DNA of 64,000 nucleotides, taken from assembly GCA_030549775.1 (NCBI GenBank), contig CM060174.1, positions 47,596,707 through 47,660,706 of the forward strand, written 5' to 3'. This document shows positions 32,600-42,900 of the stretch, piece after piece; position 1 is the stretch's first letter, and the number at the start of each line of letters is the position of its first letter. This stretch comes from Tamarix chinensis. Its lineage: Eukaryota > Streptophyta > Magnoliopsida > Caryophyllales > Tamaricaceae. The position numbers and the translations under genes are program-made. Under the pieces are notes generated by a model that saw only the letters and a program-made list of their open reading frames with translations, ran no database searches and was not told where the DNA came from.

Positions 32600-33870
32600 G
32601 AGGGTCTAGGGTTCAACCTTAGGCTGGTGGGGATAGGCGGCACCGGCGGTGGTTCACGGCGGCGGCGGCGATGGTCGGAAAAAGAGAAGAAAAGGGTAAA
32701 ATTTGAATGCTGGGAAAAATATAGGGAGAATTAAGGTGAGGTATGGGGTGTTTAGGGTTGCCCAGGAGGAGAGGGACAAACTTATGGTGGTGGCGCAACC
32801 AAAGGTGGTGGTGCACTATGGTGGTGCCCGAATGGGAGAGAAGAAGAAAGAGAGAGGAGGAGAGGGAGAAAGAGGAAAAGAGAGGTAGGGGAAGGTAGAA
32901 GGTGATCTAAAGAACATTTTAGAAGGTGAAAGAATCGGCGGCAGCGGCGGAAGAGGTGGTTAAAGGTGGTTCGAGGGGTGGCGGAGACAGAAAAATAGGT
33001 TGGTTGGGAAGGGGACTTCGCACAGCCGGGGCGGCTTGTGCAAGAAGAATCGAAGGATATGGGATGTTTGGTTAGTTAGAGGGCAGTGCAAAGAATAGTT
33101 TGGTAGGCTGAGTGGGTGCCGGAGTTGGGCGGAGACGGCGGACGAGGAGTCTAAAGGAGTGGTGGTGGCAGGTCGGGAAATTCTGGGTAAGGATCAAAAG
33201 TTCAACCCTTGCTGGTTATGGGGGTATTTATAGAGAAAAAGGGTGTCTTAGATCAAAAGGGAAAGAAGGGAGGATCGGTAGGTCAGTTGGGATCGCCAAC
33301 TTCGACGGTTACCGGCAAAATTCAAAAGAAAACGTGGCAGGCAGTTGGTTGGAAAAAGAGGGGAACATGCGAAGATAGGGGGTTGATTGGGTCGACATGA
33401 TAGGTCGATCAATGGGGAAATAGAGGGAAAAAACTAGCTGGTCAAAAAGGGCGTAACTAGAGGCAAAATTTTCAGAGGTGGCGGTGAGTTGCAGGCCGGA
33501 GGTCGGCGGGGCTGGTAGGAGTAAAGGGCTGGGGGAAGAAGAAGGAGGTTGGACTGGCGATTTAGAATAAAAGAAAAGAAAGGAAAAGGGGGGAGACCGG
33601 GCGGTCGGCGCTGCTTAAAGTTTTTTTATTTATCAAAACGTGGCATCCAAAGGGAAGGAAAAATAAAACGCAGCGTTGGGAGAAGCAAGGAGGAAGGGGT
33701 GGCTGCGCAGTTGGGCCGGGCCGAAGGAGAAAGGAAGGAGGCAGGGGACCTGCGAGCTGGCCCAGGTCGGGGAGGAGAAAAAGAAAAGAAAAGAAGAAGA
33801 AAGAAAAAGAAAGAAAAAGGAAGAAAGAAAAAGAAAAAGGAAAAGGGAAAAAGAAAAAATAATTAGATTA
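32600..33870. other. GC-rich then purine-rich block of element C, no gene
   Basis: GGCGGCGGCGG-type sequence at 32640-33200 is followed by GGAGG/GAAAAG-rich DNA ending in a long AAGAAAAAG run (33775-33860). Open frames are compositional (Lys/Arg/Gly-rich) and not kept between family members. Confidence 0.5.
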
Positions 33871-34339
33871 GGGCCAATTAAATTAATCTAAATATTTAGG
33901 ATATTTAAAAATAATAATATTTAAATAAAATAATATTTAAATCCCTTTTTATGTTAAATTAGGATTTTTAAAAGATTTTCTATAAATTCCATTTTACTTA
34001 GCAAAACATCCTAATTTTCTTCAATTAAATTATTTATAAAATTAATATTAATTTGAAACTATTTTATCCTTTTTACTTTAAATAAAATAATTTATTTTAT
34101 TAATTTCCAAAATAAAATCCTTAATTAGCTAAAATACCCAAATTTCACCCTAATTAAAATATTTATAAGATTTCTCTTAATTTGCCCAAATAATGTTTAT
34201 TTTACTTTAATAAAAATAATTTATTTAATTAATTTTCATAATAAAATCTTATTTAAATATAATTTTTAAATTAGAAATTTTTGGGGCATTTCACTCTCCC
34301 ACTTTTCCTTCGACCCTAACTTCCCCTTCAGTTTATAAA

Positions 34340-35000
34340 TACCCTTAGGCTGACCTTGTATCAAGTTTTTGGTCAGTTACCCAGAATTTCCCGACATTGC
34401 AGCCGCCTCACCTTTAGATGCCACTTTTGCCATCTCCAGCCAACACCGAGGCCTGTTCTCTCCCCCTACACCTTTGTTGTACCTCCCTATAACTAACTAG
34501 ACCACCTATACCCTTTGATTCTTCCTGAACAATCCACCCCGACCCTGTGAATTACCCTTCGTAACCAAACCATTTTCTGCCACTGCCGCCCTTCGAACCA
34601 CCTTTAGCGACTTCTTCTGCCGCTTCCACCGCTCCTTTCACCTCCCAAACTATGCTGCAGACCCTCCTCTATCTCCCCTACCTTCCTCTTCCTCTCTCTC
34701 TCCCTCTCTTCCTCTCTTCCTCTCTTCCTCTTCTTCTTCCCTATTTCGCCACCACCGCCGCCGCCGTGTGCCGCCACCTTTGGCCAAGCCGCCACCATCA
34801 TTTTGTTCCTCTCCTTCTGGGCACTCATAATCACCCTTACTTACGCCCTCCTTCTTCTTATTTTGTTCCCAGCCTTCAACTTTCCCCCTTTTTCCTCTCT
34901 TTTTATGGCCTCCGCCGTGCACCACCGCTGGTGCTGCCTATCCTCGCCAGCCTGAGGTTGAACCCTAGACCCTCTCAACCCTTTCCCCTATTTTTACAAG
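34340..35000. other. GC- and pyrimidine-rich block of element B (right part), no gene
   Basis: This is the reverse counterpart of the GC-rich blocks in elements A and C, interrupted at its left by element C. CTCTTCC and GCCGCC repeats dominate, and frames over it are low complexity. The remainder of the block lies at 28560-29140. Confidence 0.5.
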
Positions 35001-35039
35001 CCTTAAATTATTTTATTTCAATTATTCTAATATAAATCA

Positions 35040-35367
35040 TATTATTATTATTATTTCCATTTTTAATATGTATTATTAATGTTATTAATATTAATGTTTT
35101 TATTATTATTTTGTTGAGGGCCGAAGCCCTATTGTAATTTTTAATTCGATTGTAGGACTATTACCCTTATTATTTCCATTATTACTATCATTAATATTAA
35201 TATGTTATAAGTATAATTATTATTATTATTTCCTATTTCAAATTTCTATTATTATTATTATTCCATTATTATTAATAAAAATATTTTACCATAAGTGTTG
35301 TTAATAATTTTATTATTGTTGTTATTGTTATTATTGTTATTGTTATTATTGTTATTGTTATTATTAT

Positions 35368-35414
<47 letters not shown>

Positions 35415-35838
35415 TCATTATTATTATTCTCAAGTGTTAGTATTATTATTTTATATAGGGCTAAGATCCTATTGTGATTATTTTAAATTTTAGTAGTAGT
35501 ATGATAAATATCATGTCTTATTATTATTAGAGTTATTAGTATTTATTCTTATTAGTGTTATTATTATTATTTATTAAGTTATTATTATTCAATGTAGGGT
35601 GGAAGCCCTGCTTCTTTTTATCTTCGATCATTATCTTTACTATTATTACCATTATGGTTACTATTACTTTGTAATATTATTATGGTGTTTATCATTATTA
35701 GTATTATTATGTCATCATTATTATTATTACTAAATTTGGTTATTTATTTTAGTAATATTATTATTTTAGTAAAGGGGCTGAAGCCCTTATCTCACTTTGC
35801 TTTGAATAATGTCCTTGTTATTATTATTGTTACTATTA

Positions 35839-35886
<48 letters not shown>

Positions 35887-35950
35887 TTATTTATATTATC
35901 ATTGATATTATTTTTAGTATCTTTGCTATTATTATTTTAGTATCATTATT
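35040..35950. repeat. Trinucleotide microsatellites (TTA, ACT) in element B
   Basis: TTA/TTG runs occur at 35300-35365, an ACT run at about 35367-35413 and a pure TTA run at about 35838-35884. AGGGCYGAAGCCCT-like short palindromic interruptions recur every 120-160 bp (35117, 35457, 35596, 35775). No gene. Confidence 0.9.
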
Positions 35951-36439
35951 ATGATTATTAGGGTAAAGTTTTCAACCTTATATTATCAACTTTTATTATA
36001 TTCTATTATTTATATATCTTTAGCAAAGTTAGTAATTAGTTAATGTTATTTTATTAATATAATAGTATTATTTATTTAAAAACCTAGTCTTATAATAAGT
36101 TAGTGATTAATGGTATTTTTATAGGAGGGAGTCTAATTTTAGCTTTCCCTCATAATAGGTAAAACCCAATTAAAGCCCTAAGGAGGTGTAGGAGCGTGCT
36201 CCAAGACCGGTGTTGTTTTAGGTAAGGGTGTTACTAAGGCCATTTGTGTGTTTATATGCATTGTGTGCTTCATATGCCATGTATTCTATGTTTATCATTA
36301 TTAATTATTTCGTATGTGGTATAAAGTGTAGTTGAAGTATGTTGGTATGAATAAATTATGACATGAGAATTATGCGTATATTTATGTTATTACTATTGTA
36401 TGATGTGGCCTTAAGACATGCATGTTAGGGTTGTAAAAT

Positions 36440-36770
36440 AATGATGGGGAGTGTAACAATGTGGTGTTAGGGTTTTGCATGAAATGACATGGTGTTAAGG
36501 TTTGCATGAGATTGCATGATGTTAGGGTTTGCATGGAAGTATGTCAACGCGGAGTTAGGGTTTGCATGGAAATGTGGCTTACGTGGAGTTAGGGTTTGCA
36601 TGGGGATTAGGGTTTGTATGGAAGTGTAGTTTACTTGGGATTAGGGTTGCATGGAGTAGGGTTTGTATGGGGATTAGGGTTTGCATGGAAGTGTGGTTTA
36701 TCTAGAGTTAGGGTTGCATGGAGTTGGGGTTTGCATGGTAGCTAGGGTTGCATGGAGTTAGTCATGCATG
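36440..36770 (-). repeat. Minisatellite GTTAGGGTTTGCATGGAA in element B
   Basis: About ten imperfect units of 20-40 bp with the core TTAGGGTTTGCATGG. It is the reverse counterpart of the array at 30600-30960 in element C. The TTAGGG content is incidental to the unit and not a telomere tract. Confidence 0.85.
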
Positions 36771-36837
36771 TCTGGGCAAATGTTTGTGAATAAAATATTT
36801 AAGACACTAATCTTTTAAAGTGGAAGATTATTGAGCC

Positions 36838-37185
36838 GGGTCCAGATCGATCCACCGATCAGGAATAGTGTTTAGGGTTTTATCCTATGTGATCGATCCA
36901 CTGGTTATAATAGTGGTTAGGATATGAGGTCCTATGTGTGACCGGCCCACCGGTAATAATAGTGGGGGTGACTCGAGCTCAATAAACACAAACCATAATT
37001 GTTAAAGCTCTTAAAAGATACTAATTACTTACAGTGGAACACCATGCGAACAAGAACCAGACCGATCCACCGGTCAGGAATAGTAGTTAGGGTTTTACCC
37101 TATATGTGATCGATCCACAGATAATAATAGTGGTTAGGGCATGATACTCTATGTGTGACCGACCCACCGGTTATAATAGTGGGGT
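36838..37185 (-). repeat. 3+3 array of inverted-repeat motifs in element B
   Basis: Reversed motifs GATCCACCGATCAGGAATAGTG, and variants, occur near 36848, 36892 and 36940, and again near 37066, 37109 and 37157. This is the same two-triplet layout as in elements A and C. Confidence 0.85.
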
Positions 37186-38276
37186 GTTCCTGTACTCGCA
37201 TGGATTTGATAAAAGGCATGGTGTGTATCGACTTTCGATAAAAAAAAGGTTAAGTAATTAATCTAGACCTTTTGGGCTTTATGTGTGGGCTTGTTGATTT
37301 TATGCTATGGATTTCTCTATACACTTTTATGTATCATAGGTGTGATTTGAAATTGTATGTTTATCATTATCTTGTATAATTTGATGTGTTTATGTGTCGG
37401 CCTTAGTGCTCGGTTACTTTACTCAGTACGTAGCGTACTGATCACCCTTTTCATGGGTGGTGCTCATTTCCACGAGCAGAAGACCCTTTCTGACTTTGTG
37501 CAGGTGGGCGAGCCATCAGTCAGGGCTGTGTGTTGAGCTTGTTTTGGCTCAAGGTTCGAGAGTTATGACCATATTTACTCTTTATGCGATGTATTTCCTT
37601 TTATTAGTTCTTTTGTATCGGATTTATCCATATTGATCTATTACCTTGTATTGAGTATTTCAACTGAATATTTTATCGGTTGTAAGCTTATTTCTCTTTT
37701 GGAAATGAATTATAATTATTTATGTGTACTCTGATTTTATTTTACAACCGAGTTTAGTTTGTCTTGACTTATAATTGATCGTCAATCTTTTCTTTAGCCT
37801 TATCACTTAGTACTGAAACGGTCAGAAAGAATCGGTTTGGTACTAAGTGTGGCGGTAACATCCCCAAAATTCACGAGTTTTAAATTAAGTATTTTAATTA
37901 CTTCCGCTTTAAAAAAAATAGTAAATTTTGGGGTCTTACAGTTAAGTCTTAGTGGGGTAGGCCCGAGATGGAGTTAGGTCAAAGTAAGTCGAAGTTGGGT
38001 TGGACCAGGCTGAGGTCGAAGAAGGTCAGAATGAGGCTAAGCGAAGTGACTTTAGGATATGATATGGTTGGGCGTGGTTGGGGTCGAGGGGAGTTGGTTG
38101 GGTCTAAAGAGACCTAAATAAAAGTAGTCTATTTGGAATCCAGTTAAAATGATGTTGTGGTGACAATTATTTTAATATAGTAGATGTAATATTCATTAAC
38201 TCACAACACTCCGCGGACTTTTCTATACTAGCCTATCTTAGTTTATAAGCTACGTAGGTAAATCCATGTAAATTTT

Positions 38277-38284
38277 TATAAAAT
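38277..38284 (+). promoter_or_regulatory. Possible TATA box of the PPR gene
   Basis: TATAAAAT lies 178 bp upstream of the PPR start codon in AT-rich DNA. Position and wording are plausible for a plant TATA box, but many similar AT-rich words occur nearby, so this is weak. Confidence 0.25.
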
Positions 38285-38461
38285 ACTAATATAATCCATC
38301 TAATCCATTAATATTTTCATAAATTAATTCATATAAATCATAGCTAAGCCCAATCCATTTAAAACGATTTTGCTTGGAAAAATCTGGGAAATGAAAGAAC
38401 CGAAGGCGCCTGAAAGGCTGGGAAGGGCTGTGAGCGGACGATACAATAGAAACGCGGAGAA

Positions 38462-39901
38462 ATGGGAAAGCTGCCGCCATCTCCGAGAGCGTTGGTCGCT
38501 TCGCCCCTCTGTACTCTCGTCAGAAACCCATTCGGGCAGTCTCAAACTCCTTCACCGTCGCTAGGAACACCGCGCTCACCTCCCGCTTCTAACTATCCAA
38601 AAAGCATAAATCCCCCGTCTCCCAGAACCTCCAAATTAAAACCCTCCTTAAACCCTAGCAATATCAAACCCCGAAGTCTTTTCCCCTCTCCGAATCTTGC
38701 TGACGCCAAAAATGTCATTAATTCCCTTGCTAAAAACTCCAGAACCCCAATGGATCGCCAATTTCATAATTCCCTCCTCCAATCCTACTCTGTTATTTCA
38801 CCTTCCTTCAATGATTCACTCTCCCTCTTTATGCATATGGTTAAATCCCTACCTCATTTCTCGCCCGATCGTTCTACTCACCATATTTTGTTGTCTTTAT
38901 CTTGTAAATCCCCCGACAATTCTCTTTCCACTGTTCAGAGGGCATTAAATATTATGGTGTCAAATGGGTTCCTCCCGGATCGGGCAACCGCAGATATTGC
39001 GGTCCGTGGGCTGTGTTTGTCGGGGCGGGAGGAGCATGCGATTGAATTGCTTAAAGAATTGCATAATAACCATTCTGTGATCCCTGATAAAACCTCATAC
39101 AATTTCCTCGTTAAGCATTTGTGTAAGACTAGGTCGATGAGTATGGTTTATAGAGTCATTGAGGAGATGGGGGAGTTGTTCGCACTGAGGCCAGATTTGG
39201 TTACTTTTACTATATTGATCGATAACGTTTGCAATAGCAGGAATCTCCGTGAAGCAACTAGACTATTGAGTGAGTTAGATCGTAGTGGCTTCAAGCCTGA
39301 TTGTTATGTTTACAATACAGTTATGAAAGGGTATTGTATGTTAAGTCAAGGAAATGAGGTAATTAGAGTTTATAAGAATATGAAAGAAGAAGGAGTGAAA
39401 CCTGATCTTGTCACTTTTAATACTTTGATTTTTGGGTTATCAAAATCAGGGAGAGTGAAGGAAGCTAGGAAGTATCTGCATGTTATGGAAGAAGAAGGTT
39501 ACCCTCCTGATGAAGTTACATATACTTCATTAATGAATGGCATGTGCAGGGAGGGGGATACTATGGGAGCTGTTGACTTGTTGGGCGCCATGCAAGCTAG
39601 GGGTTGTGCCCCAAACTCGTGCACTTATAACACTTTGCTTCATGGGTTGTGTAAGTCGAGGTTTTTGGACAAAGGGATTGAATTATATGGGCTGATGAAA
39701 GCAGAAAGTATGCAGCTGGAGAGTGCTTCTTATGCTACTTTTGTGAGAGCACTTTGTAGAGAGGGCAGGGTTGCAGAAGCCTATGAGGTGTTTGATTATG
39801 CTGTGGAGAGTAAGAGTTTGACAGATATTACTGCCTACTCGACACTTGAGAGTACTTTGAAGTGGTTGAAGAAAGCAAGAGAACACGGGCTTGCTGTTTG
39901 A
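38462..39901 (+). CDS. P-class pentatricopeptide repeat protein, organelle-targeted (predicted)
   Basis: Intron-less 479-residue protein and the only intact gene here. P-class PPR proteins bind organelle RNA, one base per repeat, to stabilise, process or help translate it. Residues 1-100 are Ser/Pro/Arg/Asn-rich and poor in acidic residues, as in a mitochondrial or plastid transit peptide. From about residue 140 come nine 35-36-residue repeats (such as LVTFTILIDN...GFKPD, LVTFNTLIFG...GYPPD, SCTYNTLLHG), then a partial tenth near the C-terminus. No E, DYW or SMR extension is seen. The start GAGAAATGGGA has a purine at -3 and G at +4, and no upstream in-frame start extends it. From memory it recalls the Arabidopsis At2g17670-type protein, including the MGK start; that needs a search. 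It is flanked by element B (520 bp upstream) and 5.6 kb of unassigned DNA. Confidence 0.92.
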   Translation: MGKLPPSPRALVASPLCTLVRNPFGQSQTPSPSLGTPRSPPASNYPKSINPPSPRTSKLKPSLNPSNIKPRSLFPSPNLADAKNVINSLAKNSRTPMDRQFHNSLLQSYSVISPSFNDSLSLFMHMVKSLPHFSPDRSTHHILLSLSCKSPDNSLSTVQRALNIMVSNGFLPDRATADIAVRGLCLSGREEHAIELLKELHNNHSVIPDKTSYNFLVKHLCKTRSMSMVYRVIEEMGELFALRPDLVTFTILIDNVCNSRNLREATRLLSELDRSGFKPDCYVYNTVMKGYCMLSQGNEVIRVYKNMKEEGVKPDLVTFNTLIFGLSKSGRVKEARKYLHVMEEEGYPPDEVTYTSLMNGMCREGDTMGAVDLLGAMQARGCAPNSCTYNTLLHGLCKSRFLDKGIELYGLMKAESMQLESASYATFVRALCREGRVAEAYEVFDYAVESKSLTDITAYSTLESTLKWLKKAREHGLAV

Positions 39902-42900
39902 TCGGTATGTTCACATGTCTTTTTAGTAGCCTCCGAATTTTCTGTCTCTGTCTATTTTTATGTATGGTTGCTTATCTGAACTTGTATGCTCTTATTTGTT
40001 TGTACGTGATTTAGTGAATGGTCGTATGGTATGAGCAGATAGCCTCATGCATTTGGTTTCAGCTAAGTTTATAGATGCTAGTTATGTTAATTGGACACTG
40101 CTTATGTGTTGAAGGGATAAAAGTAATTTTTCCATTAAAGTTCTTGGACATGTACTAAGAAAATATTTATCAGGTGATTTTGTCGTTTTCACGAACTACA
40201 TTATGTACTGTTGATTTGGCTCCATTTTTATGGCTTGCAACAAAATATTCTTTTTGGAACCCCTCATACCAGGCAATTGAAGAGTTTGCTTAGCTTTGAT
40301 TTCAGCAGCTTCACGTTTAATAGCAGAATAATAACTTCATATTTGTTCTGAAATTTTGATTGTCTGATAGTTTGGTACAGCTGTGCTGTGCTTTATCTTT
40401 GGAAGGTGAGTTTTAGAGTCTACTTAGTATTTTTGGTAGCTAAGGAGTCAAGGCGGCTGCACTCTGATAGAGGCTCTTTAAGTTAATGTAGTTGCAATGA
40501 AATTTAATCTTTGATTAACAAATTTGTTATCTCTATCATTTCGTCCTCCCTGAATTGGCTGTGTACTATAATTTAAGTGCTTCTAGCCACACCACTTCAG
40601 CCATATACCATTGATAGATCACAGTTGCTGTAGGGAAGATTCGAAAACAACCTCACTTAAATCAAAAATGAATGGCCAGGAAAGAGCTTAAATTTAGAGA
40701 TTTAGTTATTATGTTAGGGTTTGGATATTTTATCACGATCTACATAGATATATTGGATTATGATATTACATGCGATTCAAAGTAATTTTCTTTTTAGATT
40801 TTTGCACACAAATTTAAAAAATTATTACTAGCACCATACTATTAAGCCGACTTGAATTAATGCTAATAATTGCATGCTATCATATTCTCTCTTTATTTTC
40901 CTCTTGGTTTCTATGTTATCAACTCAAATTCCCCATCTTCCTCTTTCCAATTCCATCTCCATTCTCCAATTCCCAACCCTACATTAATTTGTTATCAGAC
41001 CTTAACCTCATTCCTTAGATCCAAAACTTATAAAGTTCATATCACCACCGCTGTTCGACCATAATTGCTGCCCAAGGCTAGCACCACCATCATTCTCCAA
41101 CTAGTTAATACATTCAACTAGAAATCATCCCAATTTTGATGTAAATCTGCAATTCAATCAAACTGATTTCATGTAGATTTGAAATTCCCGAACTTGTAAC
41201 TTTGGCCAACACATACGTATGCTTGCATATACCATAAACCAATCATGATTAGAGTGAGTTGAAGCCTCCAAGCTTCATAATCCCTAATTGAGCCCTAATA
41301 AAACTCAGTTGAATCAATCAAACCCAAATCAAAGAAATGCTTACCCTAAAACTTGTCCAACTTCAAATCAAGAGTAATTAGAGAAATTGAGTGCAAGACA
41401 CAACAATTAGACTTTGAATATGGTGTGAGAGAATGATTAACACTTTGTGAGGGAGTTAAACAAAATTGGAAATTTGCTTAGATTTGATGCCCTAGTTTGC
41501 ACAAAGACTTGGATGCACGAACCTCTACATTGTTAGTGCTCCTATAGACCTTCAATGCATCATTGCCCTCGCTGATCAACATGTCCCCACCTTCATCAAG
41601 CTCCATCGGAGGGCTAGCAACAACCAACATCAATGTCACAGGCTATAGTCATTGTCACCGACAAACAACATCAAGCTCCTTTTACATAGATATGGATGTT
41701 ATTTATAAAATATTGTTATTATTATATGATGTTATATTTAACAATATAATAATATATAATATGTGGCCTGAAAATATACTTCTGTTTAGAGAATCTTATA
41801 TTCCTAGTTATTTCTCCTTATTAAATGTGTGTATATATGACCCTAATATTATATTATTATTAAGCATACTCTTATGAATACTGAATTGATAATTAGTGCT
41901 CCCTCTTGGTTTATCTGCCATCAATGCGAATATCCCTTCTCCTCATCCTGATTCCCACTTCATGTACTAACTTCCTCTGATTCCCAACCCTCTTACATCA
42001 TCAATGCTGGCTGTGTTTTCTTATCTGCTAGGAAAATGGTTGCAATGCATTTTTCTTTGACATCCATCAGCTTTTGCCTAACAGGTTAACTTTTTTAAAG
42101 GTATCCTTCTAAAAGCTGTCTAGTTGATGAGATCTTTGATTTATCCTTATCATTTAATGATGTTTTAAATTATGATCACTGCCACTAGTTGGTCAGGAGG
42201 GGAGGGGGGAGATCATTCTTATTTGTAAGCAAATATAACTTATTTCTTGCCAAATAGCTTGAGGAGTCTGCACTTCCATACAATTAACTCTTCCTAGTAG
42301 ACACTCAAATCTATTCCTCCTAGGAGAATGTACCATTCTACAAGCTCTCTTCTGTACAAATTGTCTAATAATGCTCCCGCTATCCCCTTTCCTTGGGTCT
42401 GAAAAAGCCTTCAATTCTTCTTTAACCACAAGGCATATACCACTACAGCAAATGCTTGGAGCACAGTATTTTTCAACTTTAGTATCTTCTTTTGTGCCAC
42501 TCATGCAAGTCCTGCTTTTGAAATTTTAATTTTTGCTCCTTCCCCCATGTAAAAAACATTTTTGTTCTAATCCCACTTCCTCTTGATCAAGGAGCAAGCA
42601 AAATTCAAATGATTCCAGGTTTCAATAGCTCCATACACAATACACATTTCAGTTCAACTCATGTACCCAATTCTTGATGGTCTTACATTGGTTGAAAGCA
42701 TCTGATGTGATTCTGGATGAAGCTGTTTATACTGGTTGGTTCATGTTGTGCCAAAAATTTACCAGCTTTATATTTGTTAGTGGTTTCTCCTGTGGGCATG
42801 GGTTCAAGTCTTGAATTGATGTGCGAGTGTCTTGTCTTCCGTGCATTGGTAATCAAGCAAAAAGACAATATAGTGGGAGTGAAAAACTAAAATAGGCTGT

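Larger units (their letters stand above)
29142..34293 (+). mobile_element. Element C: forward copy of the A family nested in element B
   Basis: It starts TATAACACTCC and ends GGGGCATTTCA (5.15 kb), with flanks CTCCC (29137-29141) and CTCTC (34294-34298), an imperfect or one-base-changed target duplication. It carries the full family layout in forward order: hairpin (29234-29286), conserved block (29603-29665), 3+3 array (29870-30197), two minisatellites, AAT/AAC microsatellites (31810-32540), GC-rich block (32600-33870) and AT-rich end. No protein domains were seen. It is younger than B, which it interrupts, and opposite to it in orientation. Confidence 0.8.
28130..37940 (-). mobile_element. 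Element B: reverse-oriented copy of the A family, split by element C
   Basis: Plus-strand ends are TGAAATACCCC (28130) and GGGGTCTTACA (37940), the reverse of element A's ends. The perfect 5 bp direct repeat GTTAA lies at 28125-28129 and 37941-37945. After removing element C and its 5 bp duplication, its length is about 4.65 kb, close to element A (4.79 kb). Reversed landmarks are present in order: hairpin (37798-37846), conserved block (37405-37492), 3+3 array (36838-37185), CCCTAA-type minisatellite (36440-36770), trinucleotide runs and a GC-rich block. No gag or pol reading was found, so it is a probable solo LTR. Confidence 0.8.

Noticed and set aside
33549..33891. Lys/Arg/Gly-rich open frames on the plus strand
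   Set aside because: Homopurine AAGAAAAAG runs in element C produce them; no motif or conservation.
34650..35035. Overlapping open frames on both strands near 34.6-35.0 kb
   Set aside because: They are mirror artefacts of the CTCTTCC/GGAAGAG-rich GC block of element B.
36440..36770. Interstitial telomere from TTAGGG-containing repeats
   Set aside because: The repeat unit is GTTAGGGTTTGCATGG, a minisatellite shared in reverse with element C, not a telomere tract.
38286..38564. Short frames around the PPR start on both strands
   Set aside because: They overlap the PPR coding start in other frames and have no independent support.
42193..42504. 103-codon minus-strand open frame as a gene
   Set aside because: No recognisable domain, mixed composition and no supporting start or splice signals; left as unassigned DNA.
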